Positions 46,321 through 55,652 of a stretch of DNA of 64,000 bases are shown one piece after another. A program made the position numbers and the translations under genes. The notes under the pieces were generated by a model. That model made no database searches. It worked only from the letters and a program-made list of their open reading frames with translations, and was not told the DNA's origin. The first letter of the stretch is position 1. Each line of letters begins with the position of its first letter. Source of the DNA: CAKZLS01 sp963771545 (GTDB lineage Bacteria > Pseudomonadota > Alphaproteobacteria > Rhodospirillales > Defluviicoccaceae); NCBI GenBank assembly GCA_963771545.1, contig CAVYTX010000003.1:434001-498000 (forward strand), in the 5' to 3' direction.

Positions 46321-46881
46321 ATGGCGGAGCGGAAAATCGGCAACCCCGCCGTGGTGGGGCTCGCCGGGTTCGGATTAACAACGATGGTTTTACAGTTTCA
46401 CAACGTGGGTTGGATGGGGCTTGGGCCGGTCGTTTGGCTGGGGCTTGTTTTCGGTGGCCTCGCGCAAATGATCGCCGGCATCCAGGAGATGAAGACGGGA
46501 AACAACTTTGGATATTGCGCGTTTACCGGTTTCGGGTGCTTCTGGATGTCCCTGTGTCTCATGTTGGTTGGCAACCACTACGAGATCTACGAGTTCAGCA
46601 CCACGGATATCGGCTGGTTTCTCGTGGCTTGGACCGCGTTTACGGCGATATTATGGATCGGCTCGATGCGCCTCCACGGTGCATTGGCGATCACGTTTAC
46701 CCTTTTGTTGGCGGGATTTATCCTCCTCGATTTGGCACATTTCGGCTGGCCATTTCTGACTAAAATCGCTGGCTACGTACTGATGGCCTGCGCCGCCATG
46801 GCTTGGTACGTCATGGCGCACTTGATTTATAATGATGTGTTTGGACGCAATGTCCTGCCTGTCGGAAAGCCATGGATCTGA
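46321..46881 (+). CDS. Acetate/succinate permease (AceTr/SatP/YaaH family)
   Basis: A 186-aa, six-helix protein with the family motif NPAVVGLAGFGLTTMVL at the start, FGGLAQMIAGIQEMKTGNNFGYCAFTGFGCFWMSL and the closing helix LMACAAMAWYVMAHLIYNDV. Family members take up acetate and sometimes succinate. A GGAGGAGG site sits just before the ATG. The next gene, a Cache-domain protein, may sense small acids, so the pair could form an uptake/sensing unit; this is inferred. Confidence 0.88.
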   Translation: MAERKIGNPAVVGLAGFGLTTMVLQFHNVGWMGLGPVVWLGLVFGGLAQMIAGIQEMKTGNNFGYCAFTGFGCFWMSLCLMLVGNHYEIYEFSTTDIGWFLVAWTAFTAILWIGSMRLHGALAITFTLLLAGFILLDLAHFGWPFLTKIAGYVLMACAAMAWYVMAHLIYNDVFGRNVLPVGKPWI

Positions 46882-46941
46882 GAGGCGGCGTCGGTTTATC
46901 TGACCATGGCGCCGTCAGTGAAGAACTCGTAGGAGAGTGCA

Positions 46942-47499
46942 ATGTCCTTCATGAAGTCGATTACCCTAGCCGCGGCGTTCACCACGAGCGTGCTGCTGCA
47001 ACCCGTTGTCGCCGCTGACAGCGATTCGGCAACTTCAGAAGAAGTCGTTATAAAGGTCCAGGAAGCGGTCAACTACTTGCACCAAAAGGGCAGGTCGGCA
47101 TTTCCTGAATTCAATTCGCCGAGTGGCCGGTGGGTGTGGAAAGACAGCTATGTCTTTCTATACAACTGTCAAAAGAATAAAATGGTTGCTCATCCGTTTC
47201 GACCCGATCTCGTTGGCAAACCCTTGTTGCAGATCACCGACGCCAGCGACAAACCCATCTTCAAGGAGCTCTGCGACGCGGGCAAAAAACCGGGCGGGGG
47301 ATGGGTGGAATACCTCTGGCCCAAGCCAGGCGAGGGAGGCTTTTCCCGGAAAATATCGTATGCGTTGGGGGCGGATGTTTCGTTCGATTTCGGGGTTCAG
47401 GCCGCGGCCGGCATTTACGACAACGACGCCACGGTCGAAGAGCTTACGGCACAGCTGAAAGAGATGCTCAATCCGAAAAAATATCCCGCTCTTGATTGA
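46942..47499 (+). CDS. Secreted single-Cache-domain protein
   Basis: A 185-aa periplasmic protein with signal peptide (SITLAAAFTTSVLLQPVVAA) and one Cache_2-type domain (FNSPSGRWVWKDSYVFLYNC, KMVAHPFRPDLVGKPLLQI, GGGWVEYLWPKPGEGGFSRKISYAL). Cache domains bind small organic ligands; this one lacks any signalling part, so it may be a stand-alone binding protein. It follows the acetate permease by 60 bp. Confidence 0.82.
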   Translation: MSFMKSITLAAAFTTSVLLQPVVAADSDSATSEEVVIKVQEAVNYLHQKGRSAFPEFNSPSGRWVWKDSYVFLYNCQKNKMVAHPFRPDLVGKPLLQITDASDKPIFKELCDAGKKPGGGWVEYLWPKPGEGGFSRKISYALGADVSFDFGVQAAAGIYDNDATVEELTAQLKEMLNPKKYPALD

Positions 47500-47563
47500 G
47501 TGGAGCAAAGGAAAAGAAGACTTTGCCAGTCATAAGGGAGCGACTTTTTTAGCCGAGGCGTTT

Positions 47564-47594
47564 CCAACGTGTCATTATCGCCGACGGTTGGTAT
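47564..47594. repeat. Palindromic repeat copy F (reverse orientation)
   Basis: CCAACGTGTCATTATCGCC then GACGGTTGGTAT; reverse complement matches the family (ATACCAAC ... ATAATGAC ... GTTGG) with a shortened loop. It lies in the gap between the Cache gene and the convergent treY. Confidence 0.55.
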
Positions 47595-47665
47595 TACCGG
47601 GATCTCGATGAGGCGATCGAACGGTCCCGGATGGCGTTTCGCTGCATCCAGGCTACGGGTGTTTG

Positions 47666-50602
47666 TCAATCCCCACGCTGGGCCACGAAAACGGCCACGG
47701 GGAACGTGGCGAAGATATCCGCGGCGCTGAGCGTTGCGTTGCCGTCGGCGTCGCGGTCCACGCGGACCTGTTCGTTGGTGAACACGTTGGTCCACGCGGT
47801 GGTGTCCGAGTGCGCCGCCAGCGCCACGCGGGTATCGCCCCAGGCCCGGTCGCCCAGCGGCAGGCGCGCGGTTTCGTCGATCAGCCAGGCCATCAATCGC
47901 GGGGCCACCACCAAAATCTCGGTGGCGTCGTCCTTGCGGAGAAAACAGCACAGGTGGTCGGCGCGCGCGCCCGCCGTTTCGATCGGCGTGTAGGTTTCGC
48001 CGAGGAAGAGTTCGCGATGGCGCCGGCGCAAATGCAACAGCTTCCACGTCACGAACATCTTGACCGTTCCGTCGGCCCAATGAACCAACAGGTCGGCGCC
48101 CGAGCGATCGTTTTCGGGGTCGTCGAAGTCTCCGAAGTACTCCAGCGCCTCGCTTCGTCTTTGGAAATCCACCGGCCGGCGGTTGTCCGGATCCACCAGG
48201 CTGAGATCCCACATTTCGCAGCCCTGGTAGATGTCGGGGATTCCGGGCACGGTGAACTTCACCACCATCTGCGCCAAGCCGTTCAGCATGCCCAACTCGG
48301 CGATGGCTGCATGGAACGCTTGGAAATCCGTCAGGAATGGATTGGGCTTGGTCACGTCCAGTACGCGCGAGATGAATGCTTGCAGGGCGCCCTCGTAGTC
48401 GGGATCGGGGTCGATCCAGCTCGAATGAACCTTGGCCTCGCGCACCGCCTTTTCCATGTAGGTGACCATACGCGCGCGGAAGGTCTCCATGCTCTCAGGG
48501 GCCATGTCGGGGTTTTGGTGGAACTCCAGGGGCCAGGCGCCCACCAGCGTCTGATAGAACAGGTATTCGTCGTTGAGGTCGGGGGCCATGGCGCCGTTGA
48601 CCGCCGTCTTGCGGCGGCGATTGAGCACCGACCAGCGGCGCACCCGCTGTCCCCAGGCCTGCGGCATCTCGGAAATGACATTGATGCGGGCGCGCGTGTC
48701 CTCGCCGCGTTTGGTGTCGTGGGTGGCGGAGGACAGCATTCCGCGGGGCCAGCGGCGGGCCTGGTCCTGGTTCTGATAGTGGAAGGCGGTGACGCTGACC
48801 GCGAACCGGTTGGGCTCGCCGCCCACCTCGTTGAGCGACACCAGTCGGTGGTAGCGATAGAAGGTGGTGTCCTCGACGCCCTTGGCCATGACCGGGCCGG
48901 AATATTGCTGGAACTTCATGGCCAGGCGCTGAACCTCGCCGCGCTTATAGGGGCTGTCGCGGCCGGCGGCGAGGTCGGTGGTCAGCACGCCATGCAGGAA
49001 ATCGAAGACCGTCTTGTCCACCCGCTTGCTTCGCCGCCGCGCATGGCTGATGGCCCAGTCGATGTCGCGGCGGTCGTCGGTTTCCGCGCCCCGGCGGTCC
49101 ACGTAGGTGCGGTAGACGGGGAAGGCCGCCACCACCTCCCGCAGGGCCTGGCGCAATCCCACCAGCGTGTAGTCGCGGGTGAGCCAGCTTGTCTCCGACA
49201 GCCGGTTGAACTCGTTGGCGAGCACGCGGAGTTCACTGGCCAGTTCCAGGTCCATGGCCTGTTTCTTGGAGTCATAAACCAGCGCTTCGAAGTTTTGCGC
49301 CTGACCGATGAACCGCCGATAGATGCGATCGAGCGCCGCTTCCGCCGCGGGATCGACGAACAGGCCATTCAGGCGATTGAGAAACTCGTAGCCGGTGGTG
49401 CCGGCGATGGGCCAGTCCTCGCGCAGCTGTTCGTGGTTTGCGAGGATCTTTTCCACCACCACGTAGAAGCCGCGGCCATCCTCATCCGCGCGGGAATTTC
49501 CCTCGCCGATCTTCGTTTGCAGCCTCCGCAGGTACTGCTTCGGATCGAACAGACCGTCCACGTGGTCGATGCGCAGCCCGTGAATGCGCCCCGACGCGAT
49601 CAAGCCCAGCACGAACGCGTGCACGGCGTCAAAAACCGCCGGCACCTCGACGCGGACACCCGCCAGGTCGTTGATCTGGAAAAAGCGGCGGTAGTTGATC
49701 TCTTCCGCGGCGACCCGCCAGAAGGCCAGCCGGTAGGGCTGTTTTTGCAGCAACTGGTGAAGCGACTGGAAGGTGCCGGCCTCGCCGGGCGTGCCGTTGA
49801 GGTGATCGAGGCTGGCCTGGATGGAAGCGACGGCGGCGGGGCTTGACGCCGCGAGCGCCGCCAGTTGCTGCTTCAGGCGGGCCGCCTTCGCCCGCCGGGT
49901 CGACCGATGGCGAGCGGATCGCGCCGGCCGCCTGAGATCGCGGAATCCGGCCACCAGCAGTTCGAGATCGACGAGCGCCTCGTCACCCGCACCTTCGTCG
50001 TTGCGCAGCCGGGCCAGCGCGCCCGCGAGAAGGGGGGTATACTCCCCCGGCGTGATGGGAAACCGGTGCTCGTAATACCAGCAACTGAAGGTCCCGTCCT
50101 CGGCATCGAAGACCAGCTTCAGTTCACCGGCTTCCAGGACCGTGCCGTAGTGATCTCCGAGAAAGGGCACCAGGACCTTGCCGCAGAGCGCCGCTTTCGG
50201 CGGCAGCCAATCGATGTCGAAGTAATCGCCGTAGGCGGAGTTCTGCCCCCATTCCAGCACGTCCAGCCACCAGACATTGTCCGCTTGCCCGATTCCCATG
50301 TGATTGGGCACGAAGTCGACGATCTGGCCCATGTCATGCCGCGCGAGAGCCGCGCAGTAGGCGTCGAAGCTCGCCGTGTCGCCGATCTCGGGATTGAGCG
50401 CGTTGTGGTCGGTGATGTCGTAACCGTGCGTGCTGCCCGGGCGCGCCTTGAAGAAGGGCGAGGCGTAGACATGACTGACGCCCAGCGCCGACAGATACGG
50501 CGCCAGAGTCCGCGCGTCGTCGAAGGTGAACGCTCCGGAGAATTGAAGGCGGTACGTCGCAACCGGGGTTTCCAGGCGGGCGGTGTCCGTTCCGCCGGTC
50601 AT
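47666..50602 (-). CDS. treY: Malto-oligosyltrehalose synthase
   Basis: A 978-aa GH13 enzyme that turns the reducing-end alpha-1,4 bond of a malto-oligosaccharide into alpha,alpha-1,1. Features are YRLQFSGAFTFDDARTLAPYLSALGVSHVYASPFFKARPGSTHGYD, DFVPNHMGI, GLRIDHVDGLFDP (nucleophile Asp region) and KFTVPGIPDIYQGCEMWDLSLVDPDNRRPVDF. ATG 50602 overlaps the treZ stop (ATGA); an open frame 36 bp upstream is not needed. With treZ it makes trehalose from glycogen-like glucans. No treX debranching gene is adjacent. Confidence 0.95.
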   Translation of the reverse strand: MTGGTDTARLETPVATYRLQFSGAFTFDDARTLAPYLSALGVSHVYASPFFKARPGSTHGYDITDHNALNPEIGDTASFDAYCAALARHDMGQIVDFVPNHMGIGQADNVWWLDVLEWGQNSAYGDYFDIDWLPPKAALCGKVLVPFLGDHYGTVLEAGELKLVFDAEDGTFSCWYYEHRFPITPGEYTPLLAGALARLRNDEGAGDEALVDLELLVAGFRDLRRPARSARHRSTRRAKAARLKQQLAALAASSPAAVASIQASLDHLNGTPGEAGTFQSLHQLLQKQPYRLAFWRVAAEEINYRRFFQINDLAGVRVEVPAVFDAVHAFVLGLIASGRIHGLRIDHVDGLFDPKQYLRRLQTKIGEGNSRADEDGRGFYVVVEKILANHEQLREDWPIAGTTGYEFLNRLNGLFVDPAAEAALDRIYRRFIGQAQNFEALVYDSKKQAMDLELASELRVLANEFNRLSETSWLTRDYTLVGLRQALREVVAAFPVYRTYVDRRGAETDDRRDIDWAISHARRRSKRVDKTVFDFLHGVLTTDLAAGRDSPYKRGEVQRLAMKFQQYSGPVMAKGVEDTTFYRYHRLVSLNEVGGEPNRFAVSVTAFHYQNQDQARRWPRGMLSSATHDTKRGEDTRARINVISEMPQAWGQRVRRWSVLNRRRKTAVNGAMAPDLNDEYLFYQTLVGAWPLEFHQNPDMAPESMETFRARMVTYMEKAVREAKVHSSWIDPDPDYEGALQAFISRVLDVTKPNPFLTDFQAFHAAIAELGMLNGLAQMVVKFTVPGIPDIYQGCEMWDLSLVDPDNRRPVDFQRRSEALEYFGDFDDPENDRSGADLLVHWADGTVKMFVTWKLLHLRRRHRELFLGETYTPIETAGARADHLCCFLRKDDATEILVVAPRLMAWLIDETARLPLGDRAWGDTRVALAAHSDTTAWTNVFTNEQVRVDRDADGNATLSAADIFATFPVAVFVAQRGD

Positions 50603-52437
50603 GTGGCCGGTCCTTCCATGAAAAAGGCCACGGTCCATGGCGCCAACGTGGGCTCAAGGCCTTGGCGGTCGGATCCGTCGCTGGCGTAAAAGAAGCGCCC
50701 GTCGGGCAGGACCGGCGGCCGGGACGGTTGGGGGCCCATGTTCGCCACCAAGGTCAGCCGCGATCCGTCTCCCAGCGTCCACGACGCCGTCAGTCCATGC
50801 TCACCCCATGTTTCGGCTTTGCCCGCGTGCCCAGGTGTTCCCTTCAGGCGGGGGACGATCTCCGCCTTGCGCAGGTCGATCAGCTGGCGATGAGCGGCCA
50901 GCGCCTCCGCATGAGGGCCGGCCGAACGGCTCTGCCAATCGAGCGCGCTTTGGCGGAAGGTGGCCTCGACGGTGGGATCGGGAATCCGCAGCCGCGCCTC
51001 GGGGTCGCTGAACTCCGGAAACGAGGCGAATTCGCGCCGCCGCCCATCGCGCACCGAGTTGGTGAGCTCGTCGCCGAGATCGCAGAAGAACAGAAACGGC
51101 TGCTCCGACGCCCATTCCTGGCCCATGAACAGCATCGGCGGGGAGGGCGACAGCAGCAGGATCGCCGTCGCCGCCGCCACCGCGTTGGCGGAACAGAGCG
51201 TGCTGATCCGGTCGCCAAGAGCGCGGTTGCCGGTCTGATCGTGGTTCTGCAAGAAGTTAACGAACGCCAGCGGCGGCAGGTGGGCGCTCGGTTCGCCGCG
51301 CGGCTCGCCGTTGAGATAGGCGATGGGGGCTCCCTGGAAGGTGAACCCCTCGGCCAGGCAGCGGCCCAGGTGCGCCAGCGGGCTGTCGATATAGTCCACG
51401 TAGTAACCGTTGCTCTCGCCGGTCAGAAGCACGTGCAGGGCATTGTGGAAATCGTCGTTCCACTGGGCGACGTAGAGCTCCGGCTCCAGGTCCTTGGCGC
51501 GCGCGAGATAGCGGGCCTTGTTGTCGTTCTCCAGGACCAGGTGGACGTGCCGGTCCGTCTCGACGGAGTCATGAACGGCGTCCGCGATCGCCTCCAGGAT
51601 GTGCGGCTCCGATGTGTCCTCGATGGCGTGAACGGCGTCGAGCCGGAGACCGTCGAAGCGGTATTCGCCGATCCAGTACAGGGCGTTATGGATGTAGTAG
51701 TCGCGCACCGCGGCGCTATCGGGTTTGTCGAAACTGATGGCCGCGCCCCACGGCGTATGCCGATCCTCGTCGAAGAACCGCTTGGCGTAGGCGTGGAGGT
51801 AGTTCCCGTCCGGACCGAAGTGGTTGTAGACGACGTCGAGAAACACCATCAGCCCACGGCCGTGAGCCGCGTCGATCAGCGCCTTGAGATCCTCCGGCCG
51901 TCCGTAGCTGGCGTCGGGCGCGTAGGGGTAGGCGCCGTTGTAGCCCCAGTCGCGCTTGCCGGGGAAATCGGCGAGCGGCATGAGTTCGATGGCGGTGACT
52001 CCCAAATCCACCAGATAGTCCAGCCGGTCGATGACGCCCCGGTAGGTGCCCTCGGGAGAAAATGTGCCCACGTGCAACTCGTACAGGATAGTCTCCTCCC
52101 ATGGCCGGCCCTCCCAGTCGTCGTGTTGCCATGGGTAAGACGCCGGATCGAGGACCTCGCTGGCGCCATGGATGTCGTCGGGCTGGAACCGCGACGCCGG
52201 ATCGGGCACCCGCAAATCGCCGTCGATGCGGAAGCGGTAACGCGTTCCCGGTCCGGCCTCGGCAACCACCGTTTCATACCAGCCGGATTTGCTCCGCTGC
52301 ATGGGGGCTTCGGAAGGCGCTTGCGGACCTTCGAGGCACAGGGAGACCGATTGGCAGTCGGGAGCCCACAGCCGAAAGCGAACGCCCTCGGAGAGCAGTT
52401 CAGCGCCGAACGGCATGTGGCGGGCCAGAGTTTTCAT
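50599..52437 (-). CDS. treZ: Malto-oligosyltrehalose trehalohydrolase
   Basis: A 612-aa GH13 enzyme that releases free trehalose from the TreY product. An N-terminal CBM48/Early-set domain (FGAELLSEGVRFRLWAPDCQSVSLCL) precedes the barrel with DVVYNHFGPDGNYLH, FDGLRLDAVHAIEDTSEPHIL (nucleophile Asp) and FVNFLQNHDQTGNRALGDR. It is the first gene of the treZ-treY pair; spacing is an ATGA overlap. Trehalose protects against osmotic and drying stress. Confidence 0.95.
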   Translation of the reverse strand: MKTLARHMPFGAELLSEGVRFRLWAPDCQSVSLCLEGPQAPSEAPMQRSKSGWYETVVAEAGPGTRYRFRIDGDLRVPDPASRFQPDDIHGASEVLDPASYPWQHDDWEGRPWEETILYELHVGTFSPEGTYRGVIDRLDYLVDLGVTAIELMPLADFPGKRDWGYNGAYPYAPDASYGRPEDLKALIDAAHGRGLMVFLDVVYNHFGPDGNYLHAYAKRFFDEDRHTPWGAAISFDKPDSAAVRDYYIHNALYWIGEYRFDGLRLDAVHAIEDTSEPHILEAIADAVHDSVETDRHVHLVLENDNKARYLARAKDLEPELYVAQWNDDFHNALHVLLTGESNGYYVDYIDSPLAHLGRCLAEGFTFQGAPIAYLNGEPRGEPSAHLPPLAFVNFLQNHDQTGNRALGDRISTLCSANAVAAATAILLLSPSPPMLFMGQEWASEQPFLFFCDLGDELTNSVRDGRRREFASFPEFSDPEARLRIPDPTVEATFRQSALDWQSRSAGPHAEALAAHRQLIDLRKAEIVPRLKGTPGHAGKAETWGEHGLTASWTLGDGSRLTLVANMGPQPSRPPVLPDGRFFYASDGSDRQGLEPTLAPWTVAFFMEGPAT

Positions 52438-52668
52438 GGGGCGGGACTTTCCAGATTGAGAATGGGGAGCGCCGATGGGTCGCCGATGAGGTTAAACGAA
52501 GATCAGAGTTCGCCCGAGTAGCGCACGAACGCATGGCGAGCCAGATAATCCATGGAAGAGTCGCTTGACTTCACCGTGTTCCGTCCTTGAACCTACAGAG
52601 CATCGAGAGAGTATGTTGGCACGGCCAGGCAAACAACAACTCTTAAAGCGAAATCTCAAAGGAGTTCC

Positions 52669-53310
52669 ATGTCCGGGTGTAACGATTGCGGTACCGTCAA
52701 GTTCGATGGCGCCTCTCGCGCCTATAAACGCGTTCTTTGGGCTGTCGTTGCCATCAACGTGCTGATGTTCGTGGTGGAGATGGCGGCCGGTGTCGCGGCC
52801 AACTCCATGGCGCTCAGGGCCGACGCCCTCGATTTTCTGGGCGATTCCCTGACCTATACCATCACCCTTCTGGTCATCGGACGCGCGCTGCGGTGGCGGG
52901 CGACAGCGGCGTTGGTCAAGGGCGCGAGCCTGGCCGCCATGGGGATCTGGGTGCTGGGATCGACCGTCTACCAGGTCTTGGTGCTTGGGGCGCCCGATGA
53001 ATGGGTCATGGGAGTTGTCGGCTTCATGGCGTTCGCCGCCAATGTGGCGAGCGCCTTGCTCCTGCTGCGTTTCCGCGACGGGGATGCGAATGTCCGCTCG
53101 GTCTGGCTGTGCAGCCGCAACGACGCCATCGGCAATCTAGCGGTGATCTTTGCCGCCGCCGGCGTCTTCGCCACCAACACCGGCTGGCCCGACCTGGCCG
53201 TGGCCGCGATCATGGCCACTTTGTTCCTGCACTCGGCAATCAAGATCATCCGCCAAGCGGTCGGAGAACTGCGCCAGCCAGACACCGCACTGGCTGGCGA
53301 GGGCGTTTAG
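52669..53310 (+). CDS. Cation diffusion facilitator-like transporter (lacking cytosolic domain)
   Basis: A 213-aa membrane protein with six predicted helices, resembling the CDF family core: NVLMFVVEMAAGVAANSMALRADALDFLGDSLTY (motif with metal-site Asp) and VWLCSRNDAIGNLAVIFAAAG (second site, N-D). The N-terminus has CxxC (SGCNDCG). The usual cytosolic C-terminal metal domain is missing, and the first metal site has Ala where many CDF proteins have His/Asp, so the substrate and even the activity are unsure. It converges on the HD-GYP sensor gene. Confidence 0.82.
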   Translation: MSGCNDCGTVKFDGASRAYKRVLWAVVAINVLMFVVEMAAGVAANSMALRADALDFLGDSLTYTITLLVIGRALRWRATAALVKGASLAAMGIWVLGSTVYQVLVLGAPDEWVMGVVGFMAFAANVASALLLLRFRDGDANVRSVWLCSRNDAIGNLAVIFAAAGVFATNTGWPDLAVAAIMATLFLHSAIKIIRQAVGELRQPDTALAGEGV

Positions 53311-53321
53311 GCGCCTCTGTT

Positions 53322-55544
53322 TTATATTTCGGGTTGTGGCTTTCGGTCCTCGGACGGAGCGTTGACTCGGTATGTCGGTTCGAACCCGGGGATGTCGTCG
53401 CGCGTTTTCACGAAATCCGACCACTTGGCGCCGCCGCCCCGGTTCTCGACGTAGTTGATCAACGCCACCACCGCCGCGCGGTCGAACTTGCTGCCGGCCT
53501 GCTCCAGCAGGATGTCGGCGGCATCGTCGAAACTCATGGCCTTGCGGTAGGCGCGGCCGCTGATCATGGCGACGAAGGCATTGGCGACCGCGAGGACCCG
53601 GGCGGTCCGAAGAATTTGCTCGCCCCGGAGGCCGAGCGGTCCCGAACCGTCCCACCATTCGGAGAGGTGGCGGATGGTTTGCACCACCGGCAGATCGAAC
53701 GGCACGTCGCGGAGCAAGTCGGCGCTGACGCCGTGGGCGGCGGCGATCAGGGCGCGTTCGCCGTCGCTCAGGTCGGCGTTCCGCGTGAGCACGTCGGCCG
53801 GCACATAGATCTTGCCGAGGTTCATCAATCGGCCGGCGATGTCGACCGTGCTGACGTCCGCCTCGGGCGCGTCCATGTCGGCGGCGACGCTGCGCGAGAC
53901 CTCGGCGACCCGGAGGGAGTGATGGGCGGCGAACGGATCGCGGCGATCGACGACGCTGACCAGCGTGTCGATCAGCTTGTTCAGCATGCTCTCGCTCTTC
54001 CGCCGCTCGTTGGCGAGTTCGGTAATGTCGTCGAGCACCATGAGCACGGCGGGCGGATAGTCGCGGTCGCCGCGCAAGGGGATGTGTTCCGATTTGATGA
54101 CCTTCGAATGGTCCTCCCGCCCGAACCCGTTTGCCGGATCCGTGGGGAAGGTGTGAATTCTCGTTTCCCGGCACGCGTCGGCATCGTCGACTTCCTCGAA
54201 CCGTTTCAGGACCGCCTCATTGATGGCAGCGTACACGTTGGCCCGGGTCGGTCCGATCACCCCGGCCATGGTCTTTCCGATCATCTCTTCGGCGGCGATG
54301 CCGGCGTGTTCGGCCGCGCGTTGGTTGGCGAATGTGTAGCGGCCGTCGCCGTCCACGGCGACGATCTGTGTCGGTTGACCGTTGGTTACGACCCGCATGA
54401 ACTTGGTGATGTTTTCGAACCGCTCCGACGTGACGCGGTATTTTTCCACCGCTTCGGCAACGCGAAGGGAACTGCCATGGCGCCATGCCGCGTACAGAGC
54501 GAAGGAGGTGGTGGCGATGAGCAACAGGAACACGACGAGCACGTTGCGAAGCCGCGTGTCGGCCGCCGCGAGGGCTTCGTCCCGGGTGATAGTCCGCACC
54601 AGAAACCAGGGCGCCGCGGCGATGGGGCGCGACGTGACCAGGACCTGGTCGCCCGCGTAGTTCCGCTTGACGGCGAAACCGCCGGGCTTGTCCACGGCGA
54701 AAACGGCCGCGAGGTCGGGCGTGTCGATGGCCAAGGCGCGGCGCAGGGGACGGGTGCCGTCGGCCAGCGCCGACAGATACTCGATGGTGATATCGTTCTT
54801 CCTAACCAGGTAGGTCTCGGATGTTTCGGTGGTTTCGCCCGGCTGGATCAGTCGATCGAACAGGGAACGATCCACGACCCGAAGCCCGACGACGGCGCCG
54901 ATGCCCTCGGCGCGATCGCCCTGAACCGCGAATATGGGCAGCACGAAACCCATGGTCGGCAGACCGCTGGCCCCGATGTACATATCGATGATCGCGGGGC
55001 TGCCGCCCATGGCCGTGGCCACGGCCTCGCGGACGCGGTCGTTGATGGGCGGCATTCCCGGCGTGGCGATGATCGGCCGGCCGGCCGCGTCCACGAGACC
55101 AAGGCCGGCGACCCCCACCTTCTCGATGTTGGCGGCGACCTCCCCCGTGGACGGCGGGGGAACGAAGCCGTTCTGGTCGGCCGTCGCCACCAAAAGATTG
55201 CGGAGATAACCGGCTTGCGCGGGCTCGTCGGTGACGGAGGCGCGGTCCCCGTCCGCGTTGACGAGTTCGGTCAGATAGAGTTGCAGGGAGGCGTTTTCGG
55301 CCAAGTCCCTGAGCGTGGTGAAACCATGGTCGAGCCATTCGTTGACCGCGGCGGCACGGCTGTCGGCAACGATGCCCAGGCGGGTTTGCCACGTCTGCGT
55401 GCCGCGCCGGCGTTCGTCTTCGACAAAGCGGTGGGCGACGATGACGGCGAGAACGATGACCGTGATCAAGAGTACCACGATGGTGGCGACCATTGCGTTG
55501 ATGCGGGTGCGGTCCGCGCGTTTGGTCGCCTTGGATGTTTGCAT
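53322..55544 (-). CDS. Membrane sensor with periplasmic Cache-like domain, PAS and degenerate HD-GYP
   Basis: A 740-aa protein: TM1 about 17-38, a large periplasmic domain of dCache type (40-330), TM2 about 333-354, a PAS-like domain (376-510) and a C-terminal HD-GYP fold (530-700). In the last, the metal and GYP residues are changed: LHDIGK appears as LMNLGK (574-575 M-N instead of H-D), HHE..DGSGYP is RHLSEWWDGSGPLG (tyrosine lost), and VAD is VAN. So it probably binds but does not cleave cyclic di-GMP. ATG 55544 is the chosen start; the frame is open far upstream without family likeness. It is divergent from a LapG-like protease gene. Confidence 0.85.
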   Translation of the reverse strand: MQTSKATKRADRTRINAMVATIVVLLITVIVLAVIVAHRFVEDERRRGTQTWQTRLGIVADSRAAAVNEWLDHGFTTLRDLAENASLQLYLTELVNADGDRASVTDEPAQAGYLRNLLVATADQNGFVPPPSTGEVAANIEKVGVAGLGLVDAAGRPIIATPGMPPINDRVREAVATAMGGSPAIIDMYIGASGLPTMGFVLPIFAVQGDRAEGIGAVVGLRVVDRSLFDRLIQPGETTETSETYLVRKNDITIEYLSALADGTRPLRRALAIDTPDLAAVFAVDKPGGFAVKRNYAGDQVLVTSRPIAAAPWFLVRTITRDEALAAADTRLRNVLVVFLLLIATTSFALYAAWRHGSSLRVAEAVEKYRVTSERFENITKFMRVVTNGQPTQIVAVDGDGRYTFANQRAAEHAGIAAEEMIGKTMAGVIGPTRANVYAAINEAVLKRFEEVDDADACRETRIHTFPTDPANGFGREDHSKVIKSEHIPLRGDRDYPPAVLMVLDDITELANERRKSESMLNKLIDTLVSVVDRRDPFAAHHSLRVAEVSRSVAADMDAPEADVSTVDIAGRLMNLGKIYVPADVLTRNADLSDGERALIAAAHGVSADLLRDVPFDLPVVQTIRHLSEWWDGSGPLGLRGEQILRTARVLAVANAFVAMISGRAYRKAMSFDDAADILLEQAGSKFDRAAVVALINYVENRGGGAKWSDFVKTRDDIPGFEPTYRVNAPSEDRKPQPEI

Positions 55545-55652
55545 GCCGTGTGTCCGGGTTGATTTTCTCAAACGACGCCGTCGCCTCCGTCCGGGAAGCC
55601 GCTCGCCGAGACATGCTACCTTATATAGAGTTAGCACATTATAAATCCCGGT

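Noticed and set aside
47663..49846. A 727-codon open frame on the plus strand opposite treY
   Set aside because: The minus-strand treY motifs are complete, and the plus frame has no recognisable fold.
53001..55562. An 850-codon open frame on the plus strand opposite the HD-GYP sensor gene
   Set aside because: It is rich in H, R, G and D without any domain pattern and mirrors the real gene; long antisense frames are common in high-GC DNA.
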